Source: JBCDCP01 sp039181495 (GTDB taxonomy: Bacteria > Pseudomonadota > Alphaproteobacteria > Rhizobiales > Tepidamorphaceae). Taken from it: 25,843 nt of DNA. Positions 6,373 through 15,448 of this stretch are shown piece after piece. The DNA lies in NCBI GenBank assembly GCA_039181495.1, contig JBCDCP010000030.1, positions 1-25,843 of the forward strand. Reading direction: 5' to 3'. The notes under the pieces were generated by a model that made no database searches, was not told the origin of the DNA, and saw only the letters and a program-made list of their open reading frames with translations. Both the position numbers and the translations under genes were made by a program. Each line of letters opens with the position of its first letter. Position 1 is the stretch's first letter.

Positions 6373-9054
6373 TTGACAACGTCACTCGACAGTTTCAATT
6401 GCCGCCGCACGCTGAAAGCTGGTGGCATCACATATACCTATTACAGCCTTCCCGCTGCCGAAAGAAACGGCCTTTCAGGCATTTCGCGGCTGCCATTTTC
6501 ACTCAAGGTGCTGCTGGAGAATCTGCTGCGCAACGAAGACGGGCGCTCGGTTACCGCTGACGACATTCGGGCGATGGCGGAATGGCTGACCGAGAGGCGG
6601 TCGAGCCGTGAAATCGCGTTCCGGCCGGCGCGCGTTTTGATGCAGGATTTCACCGGTGTGCCGGCTGTTGTCGATCTCGCTGCAATGCGCGACGCAACCA
6701 AGAAACTCGGTGTTTCGCCCAAGACCATCAATCCGCAAGTTCCCGTCGATCTGGTGATTGACCATTCCGTGATGGTCGATGCCTTCGGCAACGGCGCGGC
6801 ATTTCAGATCAATGTCGAGCGCGAGTATGAGCGCAACAAAGAGCGCTACGAGTTTCTGCGCTGGGGCTCCGAAGCATTCGATAATTTCCGCGTTGTGCCG
6901 CCGGGCACCGGAATCTGCCACCAGGTCAATCTGGAGTATCTCGCACAGACGGTATGGACCAAGAAGGAAGGCCGGCGGACGATAGCCTACCCGGACACGC
7001 TGGTGGGCACTGACTCGCACACCACAATGGTCAATGGTCTTGCGGTTCTGGGTTGGGGTGTTGGCGGTATCGAGGCGGAAGCAGCCATGCTGGGGCAACC
7101 GATCTCGATGCTTGTTCCAGAAGTGATCGGCTTTAAGCTGGCGGGCAAACTGAAAGAGGGTGTGACCGCAACCGACCTTGTGCTGCGCATCGTCGAAATG
7201 CTGCGGGAGAAAGGCGTCGTCGGCAAATTCGTCGAGTTCTTCGGTCCGGGCCTGAACCATCTCAGCCTTGAGGACAAGGCGACGATTGCCAACATGGCGC
7301 CGGAATATGGTGCGACGTGTGGTTTCTTCCCGATCGATGCGGAAACCCTGAAATACCTTCACGCGACCGGCCGCGAGGAAGACCGTGTCCAGCTGGTTGA
7401 GACCTATGCCAAGCGCCAGGGCATGTTCCGCAAGAGCCGCACGCCGGATCCGGAATTTACCGATGTCCTCGATCTCAATCTCAGGACGGTTGAGCCGGCC
7501 ATCGCCGGCCCGAAGCGGCCTCAGGATCGAGTGCCGCTCAAGAATGCCAAGAAGGTTTTTGCTGCAGCACTGAAGGAAGAGTTCGGCAAGAAACGCGGGG
7601 CACAGAAGAGGTTCCCGGTGCAGAACCAGAACTTCGATCTCGGCCATGGTGACGTGGTCATTGCCGCCATCACATCGTGCACAAACACTTCTAACCCCTC
7701 GGTCATGATCGGAGCCGGTCTTGTTGCTCGTAACGCCCGCAAAAAGGGGCTGACGGTCAAGCCATGGGTGAAGACCTCGCTCGCTCCCGGCAGCCAAGTG
7801 GTGACGGACTATCTCGCCAAGGCCGGGCTGCAGGACGATCTCGACGCCATGGGCTTTGACCTGGTGGGCTATGGCTGCACAACCTGCATCGGCAATTCGG
7901 GGCCGCTCCCTGAAGACATCTCGGCAACGATCCAGCAACACGATCTGGTGGCCTGCTCGGTGCTCTCGGGCAACCGCAACTTCGAAGGTCGCGTCAATCC
8001 GGATGTGAAGGCGAATTGGCTGGCTTCGCCGCCGCTTGTGGTGGCCTACGCCATTGCCGGAAACCTGAATGTCAATCTGCGTCGCGATCCGCTCGGCACC
8101 GGCTCAGACGGCAAGCCCGTCTATCTCAAGGACATCTGGCCGAGTTCGGCGGAGATCGCTGAGCTTGTCCGCAGCTCGATCAATGAGGAGATGTTCGCCG
8201 GGCGCTATGCGGATGTCTTCAAGGGCGATGCCGAATGGCAGGGCATCGATGTGGCGCAGGGCACGACCTATCGCTGGAACATGAGCTCCACCTATGTGCA
8301 GAACCCGCCATACTTCGAGGATCTCGAGCTGACACCAAAGCCGGCTAGCGACATCACCGATGCGCGGGTACTCGGCCTGTTTCTCGATTCCATCACCACA
8401 GACCACATCTCGCCCGCCGGCGCGATCAAGAAGGATGGGCCGGCGGGCAATTATCTGACCGAACGTCAGGTGCGACCGCTGGACTTCAACTCCTATGGCG
8501 CGCGGCGCGGCAATCATGAGGTGATGATGCGTGGCACCTTCGCCAATATCCGGATCAAGAACCAGATGGTTCCGGGTGTCGAAGGCGGTGTCACCGTCCA
8601 TCACCCGTCGGGCCAAGAGATGCCGATCTACGATGCAGCGATGCGCTATCAGAACGAAGACGTGCCGTTGGTCATCTTTGCGGGCAAGGAGTACGGTACC
8701 GGATCGTCGCGCGACTGGGCGGCCAAGGGAACAACACTACTCGGCGTCCGCGCAGTCATTGCCGAGAGTTTCGAGCGTATTCACCGTTCGAACCTCGTTG
8801 GCATGGGAGTCGTTCCGCTGGTGTTCCAAAACGGCCAAAGCTGGCAGTCCTTGGGGTTGACCGGCGCGGAGACCGTATCGATCGCGGGGATCTCCGATCT
8901 CAGCCCGCGCAAGGTCCTGACGGCTCATATCACGTCGCCTGATGGATCATCGCAGTCTGTCGAACTGTTGTGCCGCATCGATACCGAGGATGAGATGGAC
9001 TATTTCCGCAATGGCGGCATCCTTCATTATGTGCTGCGGAACCTGGCCGCTTGA
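6373..9054 (+). CDS. acnA: Aconitate hydratase A
   Basis: Interconverts citrate and isocitrate in the TCA cycle; cytosolic [4Fe-4S] enzyme of the AcnA/IRP1 type. The cluster cysteines are Cys436 (SCTNTSNPS) and Cys502/Cys505 (GCTTCIGNSGPL), matching IRP1 spacing. Also visible are VGTDSHTTMVNGLGVL-like substrate residues near 215 and a C-terminal swivelling domain with GTGSSRDWAAKG near 780. I placed the start at TTG 6373 because relatives begin with the sequence that follows it (T-T-S-L-D-S-F) and AAGGA lies 10 bases upstream; this gives 893 residues, the family length. An ATG at 6319 would add 18 unrelated residues. The divergent ccm operon and a 20-bp palindrome lie upstream. Confidence 0.96.
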   Translation: MTTSLDSFNCRRTLKAGGITYTYYSLPAAERNGLSGISRLPFSLKVLLENLLRNEDGRSVTADDIRAMAEWLTERRSSREIAFRPARVLMQDFTGVPAVVDLAAMRDATKKLGVSPKTINPQVPVDLVIDHSVMVDAFGNGAAFQINVEREYERNKERYEFLRWGSEAFDNFRVVPPGTGICHQVNLEYLAQTVWTKKEGRRTIAYPDTLVGTDSHTTMVNGLAVLGWGVGGIEAEAAMLGQPISMLVPEVIGFKLAGKLKEGVTATDLVLRIVEMLREKGVVGKFVEFFGPGLNHLSLEDKATIANMAPEYGATCGFFPIDAETLKYLHATGREEDRVQLVETYAKRQGMFRKSRTPDPEFTDVLDLNLRTVEPAIAGPKRPQDRVPLKNAKKVFAAALKEEFGKKRGAQKRFPVQNQNFDLGHGDVVIAAITSCTNTSNPSVMIGAGLVARNARKKGLTVKPWVKTSLAPGSQVVTDYLAKAGLQDDLDAMGFDLVGYGCTTCIGNSGPLPEDISATIQQHDLVACSVLSGNRNFEGRVNPDVKANWLASPPLVVAYAIAGNLNVNLRRDPLGTGSDGKPVYLKDIWPSSAEIAELVRSSINEEMFAGRYADVFKGDAEWQGIDVAQGTTYRWNMSSTYVQNPPYFEDLELTPKPASDITDARVLGLFLDSITTDHISPAGAIKKDGPAGNYLTERQVRPLDFNSYGARRGNHEVMMRGTFANIRIKNQMVPGVEGGVTVHHPSGQEMPIYDAAMRYQNEDVPLVIFAGKEYGTGSSRDWAAKGTTLLGVRAVIAESFERIHRSNLVGMGVVPLVFQNGQSWQSLGLTGAETVSIAGISDLSPRKVLTAHITSPDGSSQSVELLCRIDTEDEMDYFRNGGILHYVLRNLAA

Positions 9055-9178
9055 CGGTGTTTGGCAGCTTTCCTTTTGAAGACTGTCCTTGTTCTCACGT
9101 CATCGTCACTGCAATTGAGTGGCCCGCGCCGTCGCCCTGTTTCATGGTAGTGTCGGTCACTCACAAGGGTCTGTTCCA

Positions 9179-9940
9179 ATGAACCAGTCCAGTTTTCTCC
9201 GCTCTTTGACCGTCGCAACGCTGCTTGCGGCATCCTCATTTGCGGTGGATCGTGATGCATATGCCTTCGATGCGGCACGCAAGGCGAATGCGGTGGCCGA
9301 ACTGTTCACCAGCCAGGGGTGCTCGTCCTGTCCGCCGGCTGATGCTCTCTGGAAAGAGCTGGCAAAGCGCGATGACGTGCTGATGCTCACCTTGCCGATT
9401 GACTATTGGGATCACTTGGGCTGGCGGGATACGATGGCCCGGCCTGAGCATACGGCGAGGCAAAAGGCCTATGCAGCCGGGGAACGCCGCGGACGGATCT
9501 TTACGCCCGAGGCCTTGATCAATGGACGCCACAGCGTGGTCGGATCTGACCGGCGCGCGGTCATTCGAACCCTCGACGCCGCCACCCGCGAGACCCGTGA
9601 TCTGTTGCGTGTTAAGTCAACCGATGGTGGCGTCACGGTACAGGTGGCGGATATCAATGAGCCGGTGACCTTGTGGATGGTCGTCTACCGCAAGCAGACG
9701 GAAATCTCGGTTGCGCGCGGCGAAAATGGCGGCAGGACCCTGGCCTATGTTAATGTCGTCGAGCGCATGGACCCGGTGGACGGGCTGGCCGGTACTGTTG
9801 TGGCTGGGGGTACCGATCTGACTCTTCCGAGTGATCGAATTGCACTTGAGAAGGACCAGAACTGCGCACTTATTCTGCAGAAGGGAACACCGCAAGACCC
9901 CGGGCCGATGTTGTCCGCGGTGGTCCTCAATCCGAGCTGA
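9179..9940 (+). CDS. Exported DUF1223 protein, thioredoxin-like fold
   Basis: A 253-residue product with an N-terminal signal peptide (hydrophobic core about residues 8-22). It is followed by the DUF1223 hallmarks AVAELFTSQGCSSCPPAD, with three nearby cysteines/serines in a redox-like CSSC, then LPIDYWDHLGWRD and YTPEALINGR-type blocks. The CxxC and the fold suggest a periplasmic thiol protein, but no activity is established for the family. ATG 9179 follows AAGGG by 9 bases and yields a proper signal peptide; an upstream in-frame ATG at 9119 would bury it. It lies 124 bases after acnA, as in many Rhizobiales, and converges on yciB with a 7-base gap. Confidence 0.88.
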   Translation: MNQSSFLRSLTVATLLAASSFAVDRDAYAFDAARKANAVAELFTSQGCSSCPPADALWKELAKRDDVLMLTLPIDYWDHLGWRDTMARPEHTARQKAYAAGERRGRIFTPEALINGRHSVVGSDRRAVIRTLDAATRETRDLLRVKSTDGGVTVQVADINEPVTLWMVVYRKQTEISVARGENGGRTLAYVNVVERMDPVDGLAGTVVAGGTDLTLPSDRIALEKDQNCALILQKGTPQDPGPMLSAVVLNPS

Positions 9941-9947
9941 CCGTCAT

Positions 9948-10550
9948 CTAATTCTGCTCATCAAGGCTGTGCCGCTTGATCAGTGGTAGCTGCGCCAGGC
10001 TGAAAGCAAAGGTCAGCGGCATAATTCCGAAGACCTTGAAATTGACCCACATGTCGGTGGAAACGCTGCGCCAGATGATCTCGTTCAGGATGGCCAGCAC
10101 AATGAAGAACCCAATCCAGCGGATCGTCAAAATGCGCCACCCCTCGTCGTCGAGGTGGAAAACTCTCGCGAACACGATCTTGAGAAAGATCCGTCCATAC
10201 CACAGGCCACCTGCCAGAAGACCCGCAAACAACAGGTTCACGATGGTCGGTTTGACCTTGATGAACAGATCGTCCTGAAGAAACAGGGTCAACCCGCCGA
10301 AACCAATGACGAAGACGCCGGAAACCAGCGGCATGATCGGAACCTTGCGATAGCGTCCGTAGGATATCGTTAGCGCGATGATGGTGGCGGCCATGAACAG
10401 GCCGGTGGCCCAGAAGATGCCGGCCTTCCAATTGGCAATGAAGAAAACGAGCAGCGGCCCGAGTTCAAGCAAGACCTGACCCGGGCTTTGTTCTTGTTGA
10501 CGGTTTTCCGTGTCAGTTTCCGGGCCGGCGGTGCGGCTTGTTTCGCTCAT
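9948..10550 (-). CDS. yciB: Inner-membrane septation protein A (YciB/IspZ family)
   Basis: A 200-residue protein with five to six membrane spans. After a polar N-terminus of about 25 residues comes the family's LLELGPLLVFFIANWKAGIF-type start, followed by FGGLTLFLQDDLFIKVKPTIV and IWRSVSTDMWVNFKVFGIMPLTFAF near the end. YciB proteins are linked to cell-envelope synthesis and septation in enterobacteria; the molecular role is unclear. It follows ftsY on the same strand by 35 bases and probably ends that transcript. The stop is TAG. Confidence 0.92.
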   Translation of the reverse strand: MSETSRTAGPETDTENRQQEQSPGQVLLELGPLLVFFIANWKAGIFWATGLFMAATIIALTISYGRYRKVPIMPLVSGVFVIGFGGLTLFLQDDLFIKVKPTIVNLLFAGLLAGGLWYGRIFLKIVFARVFHLDDEGWRILTIRWIGFFIVLAILNEIIWRSVSTDMWVNFKVFGIMPLTFAFSLAQLPLIKRHSLDEQN

Positions 10551-10585
10551 TCTGGTGTCTCGTTCAGGGTCTTATTGGCTGGTTG

Positions 10586-11839
10586 TCAGGCGCCCAGTCC
10601 GGCAATTGCGCGGGCGAAATCCCGAGCATCGAAGGGCTGGAAGTCATCAACCCCCTCACCAACGCCGATGGCGTGGACCGGCATCTGGTACTTGGCGGAG
10701 ATGGCAACAAGAATGCCGCCCCTCGCAGTGCCGTCAAGCTTGGTCATGACAATGCCGCTGACGCCGGCAACCTTGCCGAAAATCTCGACCTGTTGAAGCG
10801 CATTCTGCCCGGTCGTGGCATCGAGCACGAGCACAACATCGTGAGGAGCGTCGTCAATCTTCTTCTTGATGACGCGGATGACCTTTTCGAGCTCGGCCAT
10901 AAGATCAGCCTTGTTCTGCAATCGGCCCGCGGTGTCGATCAGCACAACATCGATGCCCTGTTCGATAGCCTGATCAAGCGCATCGAAGGCCAGTCCCGCT
11001 GCGTCGGCGCCAGGATCGCGCGCGACAACCGGTGCGCCGGTCCGCTCGCCCCAGATCTTCAACTGATCGATGGCTGCTGCGCGAAATGTATCGCCAGCGG
11101 CCAGCAGGACCGATTTGCCATCTGATTTCAGACGTGCGGCCAGTTTGCCGATCGTTGTCGTTTTGCCGGTCCCGTTGACCCCGACAACCAGGATCACGTG
11201 GGGTTTGTGTCCGCGGTCAACATCAAGCGGTTTGGCAACAGGCGTCAGCACCTTGGCGACTTCCTCGGCCAGCACGGCGCGGATCTCGCTTTCCTCAATC
11301 TCCTTGTCATAACGGCCCTTGGCCAGTGACTCGGTGATTGTCATTGCTGTTTCGACACCCAGATCGGAGGCGATCAGGACGTCTTCGAGCTCCTGCAATG
11401 TGTCGGCATCGAGCTTGCGTTTGGCGACGATGCCAACCAATGCGTCCTTGAGAGCTGTGGAGGATTTGGACAGCCCGCCAGTGAGCCGTTGAAACCACGA
11501 CCGTTTTTCCGGTTGCGGGTCGGTTTGTGTCTCTGGCTCGTCCTCGGAAGATGTGTCTTGTTCCGGGACCGTCTCAGGTTGAAGCAGCTCTTCGGCGTGT
11601 TCAGCGGGCTCGTCTTCCGGTCCCGCTTCTTCTTTAGAACCGGCCTCTTCCATCGCAGGCGTATCGGTTGGCTGTTCGGCTTCAGCTGCTTCGTCTGGTG
11701 CGGCAGGTGCCTCGTCCGAAACGGCCGGTTCCACGGACGCGGTGCCTTCGGACTCCGGCTCTTTGGCGTCGGGATCCGGGGCCTCGGGTTCTTCGGCCTT
11801 GCCGCCACCAAACAGCCGGCCAAGGATACCGCGCGCCAT
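10586..11839 (-). CDS. ftsY: Signal recognition particle receptor FtsY
   Basis: A 417-residue SRP GTPase that docks ribosome-SRP complexes at the inner membrane. Residues 1-112 form a Glu/Pro/Ala-rich acidic A domain, residues 113-205 the N domain, and the rest the G domain. G1 is GVNGTGKT at 220-227, the DTAGR motif is at 302-306 and TKLDGTARGG at 366-375, all intact. Its ATG overlaps the mtaB stop by 1 base (TGATG), so translation is coupled. Its partner Ffh is encoded divergently about 2.5 kb away. Confidence 0.97.
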   Translation of the reverse strand: MARGILGRLFGGGKAEEPEAPDPDAKEPESEGTASVEPAVSDEAPAAPDEAAEAEQPTDTPAMEEAGSKEEAGPEDEPAEHAEELLQPETVPEQDTSSEDEPETQTDPQPEKRSWFQRLTGGLSKSSTALKDALVGIVAKRKLDADTLQELEDVLIASDLGVETAMTITESLAKGRYDKEIEESEIRAVLAEEVAKVLTPVAKPLDVDRGHKPHVILVVGVNGTGKTTTIGKLAARLKSDGKSVLLAAGDTFRAAAIDQLKIWGERTGAPVVARDPGADAAGLAFDALDQAIEQGIDVVLIDTAGRLQNKADLMAELEKVIRVIKKKIDDAPHDVVLVLDATTGQNALQQVEIFGKVAGVSGIVMTKLDGTARGGILVAISAKYQMPVHAIGVGEGVDDFQPFDARDFARAIAGLGA

Positions 11840-13140
11840 CAGCGGATTTCCGCCTGCAGCATGCCGTCTGCATGCCCGTTGACGCGCCCGGCGATGATGC
11901 TGCCGGGTTCATGCCGGCCTTTGAGGCTGACCTCGGTGAACTGTGCGCAACGCCCGATCGCGTGTTCACCGTCGCGGTGCTCGATGAGGACCGAGATGTC
12001 CTGACCGATCATCGCCTGCAGATGGTGGTTGACCGCCTCGCGACCCTTGTCGCGCAACCGCCTCGCGCGCGCTTTTGCGATGCCGCCTGGCAGTTGCGGC
12101 ATGCGCGCGGCAGGCGTTCCCTTACGGGGAGAAAACGGGAAGACGTGAAGGAATGTCAGTCCGCATTCATCGACAATGTCGAGCGACCGCTGAAACTGAT
12201 CCTCGGTCTCTGTGGGAAAACCGGCAATAATGTCTGCGCCGAACACGATCTCACTGCGCGCTGCACGAACCTCATTGCAGAAACGGATGGTGTCAGCTCG
12301 CAAATGCCGCCGCTTCATCCGCTTGAGGATCAGGTCGTCGCCGGCCTGCAGCGACAAATGCAGATGCGGCATCAATCTTTGCTCAGTGGCGAGCGCATCC
12401 ATCAAATCATCATCAGCCTCGATTGAATCGATCGATGACAGGCGCAGCCGCGGCAATTCGGGAATGTGCGCAAGGATCGTTCTGACCAGCTTGCCGAGCT
12501 TTGGCGTCTGCGGCAGGTCGGCGCCATAAGAGGTGATGTCGACTCCAGTCAGAACAACCTCGCGGTATCCGTTCTCGGCCAGGCGTTCGACCTGCCGGAC
12601 GACCTCACCCATTGGAACCGAGCGTGAGTTCCCGCGTCCATAGGGGATGATGCAGAAGGTGCAGCGATGGTCACAGCCGTTTTGCACCTGAACGAAGGCG
12701 CGGGCGCGATCCTTCAGGCCATCAACCATGTGACTTGCGGTTTCGCGCACCGACATGATGTCGTTGACGACGATCTTCTCTGCCGCGCCAACACCGAAAT
12801 CAGTGGCGGACCGCGGCGCGGCATAGAGCGAAGGGTCAAACTTGTTAGCGTTGCCTATGACGCGGTTGACCTCATCCATTTCGGCGAAGGTCTCGGGTTC
12901 GGTCTGGGCGGCGCAACCGGTGACGATGATTGTGGCCTCGGGGTCCTCGCGGCGTGCCTTGCGGATGGCCTGCCGCGCCTGGCGCACTGCTTCGCCCGTT
13001 ACCGCGCAGGTGTTCATGATGATTGTGTTACGGCCGGATGTGGCCGCGGTCTTGAGCTGATCGCGAATGACCTCTGACTCATAGGCATTCAGCCGGCAGC
13101 CGAACGTTTGTACACGGACCGGGCGGTGATGCGCTGTCAT
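11839..13140 (-). CDS. mtaB: tRNA t6A37 methylthiotransferase MtaB
   Basis: A 433-residue radical-SAM enzyme that adds a methylthio group to t6A37 of ANN-decoding tRNAs, giving ms2t6A. The N-terminal MTTase domain has its cluster cysteines at 15, 45 and 76, and the radical-SAM motif CDHRCTFC has Cys156, Cys160 and Cys163. A TRAM-like domain fills about the last 65 residues. The FGCRLNAYES start and the RTRRLRDKGREA-type region before TRAM favour MtaB over MiaB or RimO. It overlaps dapF by 4 bases (ATGA) and ftsY by 1 base. Confidence 0.94.
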   Translation of the reverse strand: MTAHHRPVRVQTFGCRLNAYESEVIRDQLKTAATSGRNTIIMNTCAVTGEAVRQARQAIRKARREDPEATIIVTGCAAQTEPETFAEMDEVNRVIGNANKFDPSLYAAPRSATDFGVGAAEKIVVNDIMSVRETASHMVDGLKDRARAFVQVQNGCDHRCTFCIIPYGRGNSRSVPMGEVVRQVERLAENGYREVVLTGVDITSYGADLPQTPKLGKLVRTILAHIPELPRLRLSSIDSIEADDDLMDALATEQRLMPHLHLSLQAGDDLILKRMKRRHLRADTIRFCNEVRAARSEIVFGADIIAGFPTETEDQFQRSLDIVDECGLTFLHVFPFSPRKGTPAARMPQLPGGIAKARARRLRDKGREAVNHHLQAMIGQDISVLIEHRDGEHAIGRCAQFTEVSLKGRHEPGSIIAGRVNGHADGMLQAEIR

Positions 13141-14024
13141 GAGCTTACAACTGCCCCGGTTTGCACGTCGAAGTAGCCCTCGAAATCATGGTCGACAGGC
13201 CCTGTCATCAATATCGCGTCGTCGGTCTCGCGCCACTCGATGTCAAGGTCGCCGCCGGGCAGCGTCACGGTCACCGAGCGCCCGGTGCGGCGGGTCTTGG
13301 CAGCGCCGACAACGGCGGCGCAGGCCGCCGAGCCGCAAGCCTGCGTAATCCCGACACCGCGTTCCCACACGCGCAAGGTGATGTGATCGGCAGCATCGAC
13401 CTGGGCAAGCGCGATGTTGGCACGGTCAGGGAACAGGGGATGGTTCTCCAGCATCGGACCGATCTTCTCCAAATCGAAGTCAGACGCATCCTTGACCCAG
13501 AATACCGCATGGGGGTTGCCGACATTGACGCCGAACGGTGCGGATAGGATTGGCGCATCGATCGGCCCGATCCGCACCGGCAGCATGGCGGTGTTCTCAA
13601 GTTTTTCGGACAGAGGTATTTCGTCCCAACCGAAGCGTGGCTTGCCCATGTTGACGGTCACCTGGCCGTCGTCGCGGCGCTTCGCCTTGAGGATGCCGCC
13701 CAGCGTCTCGATGCGCAGAAAGTCGCCGGTCAGCTCCGGCCAGAGGATGTCGGCGACGCAACGGGTGGCATTGCCGCAGGCACCGGATTCGCTGCCATCG
13801 GTGTTGTAGATGCGCATAAAGACGTCTGCTGCGTCGTTTGCCGGTTCGAGCACGATGTACTGATCGCAGCCGATGCCGGTATCCCGGTTGGCCATGGCGC
13901 GGACCAGAACTTGATCGGCGCGGAATCCGGATGTGCGACCGTCGACAATAATGAAGTCATTGCCAAGGCCGTTCATCTTGAGAAATCGGTGTGGCGCGCT
14001 CTGATGCAGTGCTGCGGACGTCAT
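13137..14024 (-). CDS. dapF: Diaminopimelate epimerase
   Basis: Converts LL- to meso-diaminopimelate for lysine and peptidoglycan synthesis. The two catalytic cysteines are in place: Cys83 in GACGNATRC and Cys230 in TQACGSAAC. FLKMNGLGNDF near residue 14 is the usual N-terminus. The annotated ATG gives 295 residues, but the codon for Met17 (at 13976) is an alternative start, and neither has a clear ribosome site. It is the first gene of the dapF-mtaB-ftsY-yciB unit and starts divergently from ffh across a 338-base gap. Confidence 0.95.
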   Translation of the reverse strand: MTSAALHQSAPHRFLKMNGLGNDFIIVDGRTSGFRADQVLVRAMANRDTGIGCDQYIVLEPANDAADVFMRIYNTDGSESGACGNATRCVADILWPELTGDFLRIETLGGILKAKRRDDGQVTVNMGKPRFGWDEIPLSEKLENTAMLPVRIGPIDAPILSAPFGVNVGNPHAVFWVKDASDFDLEKIGPMLENHPLFPDRANIALAQVDAADHITLRVWERGVGITQACGSAACAAVVGAAKTRRTGRSVTVTLPGGDLDIEWRETDDAILMTGPVDHDFEGYFDVQTGAVVSS

Positions 14025-14362
14025 GGGAATGCCGGGTTACTGTCTTCCGGCCCGGTATATGGCTGAAGGAGCCTTAAAAAGCCACTATCTGCGAATTTGG
14101 CTTTTGAAGGCTTGGCCACCTGGCATATTGCGTGTTCACGTCCTGAGGCGTATAGAGCGCGCTTCCGAGACATCGGACAGCCCCGGCAGGGGCATCATGA
14201 TCGGCAGGTCTGCACGAGGGGAGTATCTCCCTGGGGGCAGACAGGTCACCGCCCGCCAGCGATATTCGCCCGCGGGCGCGTTTCGCGTTTGGCAGGCCGT
14301 TGTGCATTGCCGAACGCGGTATCATGTCTGTGCGATGGGCTTGGATTTGAATAGGACGCACG
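14025..14362. other. dapF-ffh divergent gap with hairpins
   Basis: This 338-base region holds no credible gene. It must contain the promoters of both the dapF and ffh units, but I found no convincing -35/-10 pair. At 14208-14242 is a hairpin with outer arms GTCTGC/GCAGAC and inner stem GGGAG-TAT-CTCCC, and at 14267-14278 a 12-bp palindrome CGCCCGCGGGCG. Their role is unknown. Confidence 0.45.
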
Positions 14363-15436
14363 ATGTTTGAATCACTGTCAGATCGACTGAGCGGCATTTT
14401 CGATGGGCTGACCAAACGCGGTGCGCTCAGCGAGAAGGACGTTGGCGAAGCGCTGCGCGAAGTGCGCCGGGCGCTGATCGAGGCTGACGTTGCGCTCGAT
14501 GTTGTCCGCTCATTTGTAGAGCAGGTGCGCGAAAAGGCGGTTGGTGCCGAGGTCGTCAAATCGGTCACACCCGGCCAGATGGTCGTCAAGATCGTGCACG
14601 ACGCGCTTGTCGATATGCTGGGTCCGGACGTCCAGCCGATCAGCCTGGCGGCGAGCCCGCCGGTTTGCATCATGATGGTCGGCCTGCAGGGTTCAGGTAA
14701 AACGACGACGACAGCCAAACTCGGCAAGTGGTTGAGCGAGAAGTCGCGCCAGAAGGTGCTGATGGCCTCGCTCGATACGCGCCGCCCGGCAGCACAGGAA
14801 CAGCTCCGTGTTCTGGGCGAACAGGTCGATGTCGCCACCCTCCCGGTCGTGGAAGGTCAGACGCCGGGGGAGATCGCCGTGCGCGCCATGCAGGCGGCAA
14901 AGCTCGGCGGCCACGATGTCGTGCTGCTCGATACAGCCGGTCGCATTCACATCGATGAAGCATTGATGGCCGAAATGCAGGCCATCCGCGATGCCACAAC
15001 GCCGCATGAGACGCTGCTCGTAGCCGATGCCCTGACCGGTCAGGACGCCGTCAATCTCGCCAGCTCGTTCAATGATCAGATCGGCATTTCGGGGATCGTG
15101 CTGACCCGTGTTGATGGCGATGGTCGTGGCGGCGCGGCGCTGTCGATGCGGGCGGTCACTGGCAAGCCGATCAAGCTCGTCGGCGTCGGCGAAAAAATGG
15201 ATGCGCTAGAGGAATTCCATCCCGAGCGCGTCGCTGGCCGCATCCTCGGCATGGGCGACGTGGTCAGCCTGGTCGAAAAGGCCGCCCAGGAGATCGACCA
15301 GGAAAAAGCCCAGGCCATGGCCAAGAAGATGGTCAAGGGCGCGTTCGACCTCCAAGACCTTTCCGACCAACTCGGCCAGATGAAGAAACTGGGTGGCATG
15401 TCCGGGCTGATGGGCATGATGCCCGGCATGGGCTAG
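14363..15436 (+). CDS. ffh: Ffh (SRP54), NG domain and first M-domain helix, ending at an in-frame amber
   Basis: Signal recognition particle GTPase, which binds signal peptides at the ribosome. Residues 1-88 form the N domain; the G domain carries GLQGSGKT (107-114), DTAGR (190-194), TRVDGDGRGG (248-257) and GVGEK (274-278), all intact. The M domain begins near residue 325 and is cut at codon 358 (TAG, 15434-15436) just after GMMPGMG, which is the finger loop. Reading resumes in the same frame with normal Ffh sequence, so the full gene would encode 526 residues. As ffh is normally essential, this is a sequence error, a read-through codon or a true split protein; I cannot tell which. No clear Shine-Dalgarno precedes ATG 14363. 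Confidence 0.93.
   Translation: MFESLSDRLSGIFDGLTKRGALSEKDVGEALREVRRALIEADVALDVVRSFVEQVREKAVGAEVVKSVTPGQMVVKIVHDALVDMLGPDVQPISLAASPPVCIMMVGLQGSGKTTTTAKLGKWLSEKSRQKVLMASLDTRRPAAQEQLRVLGEQVDVATLPVVEGQTPGEIAVRAMQAAKLGGHDVVLLDTAGRIHIDEALMAEMQAIRDATTPHETLLVADALTGQDAVNLASSFNDQIGISGIVLTRVDGDGRGGAALSMRAVTGKPIKLVGVGEKMDALEEFHPERVAGRILGMGDVVSLVEKAAQEIDQEKAQAMAKKMVKGAFDLQDLSDQLGQMKKLGGMSGLMGMMPGMG
15434..15436 (+). other. In-frame TAG inside ffh
   Basis: The codon separates GGC (Gly) from CTG-AAG-AAG-CAG. Relatives usually have Lys, less often Gln, here, and TAG is one base from AAG and from CAG. Both flanks stay in the same frame with no insertion or deletion. Other genes in the window end with TAG, so a general reassignment of the codon is unlikely. 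Confidence 0.9.
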
Positions 15437-15448
15437 CTGAAGAAGCAG

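Noticed and set aside
6499..7941. Long open frame (480 codons) antisense to acnA
   Set aside because: It mirrors the codon pattern of acnA, has no recognisable domain and no ribosome site; a usual shadow in GC-rich DNA.
14097..14354. 85-codon frame in the dapF-ffh gap
   Set aside because: No ribosome site or homology, and it overlaps the region that must hold the ffh promoter and hairpins.
15434..15436. Genome-wide reassignment of TAG to an amino acid
   Set aside because: At least five other genes here (DUF2794, yciB, BLUF, DUF302, leuD) end in TAG at the expected family length.
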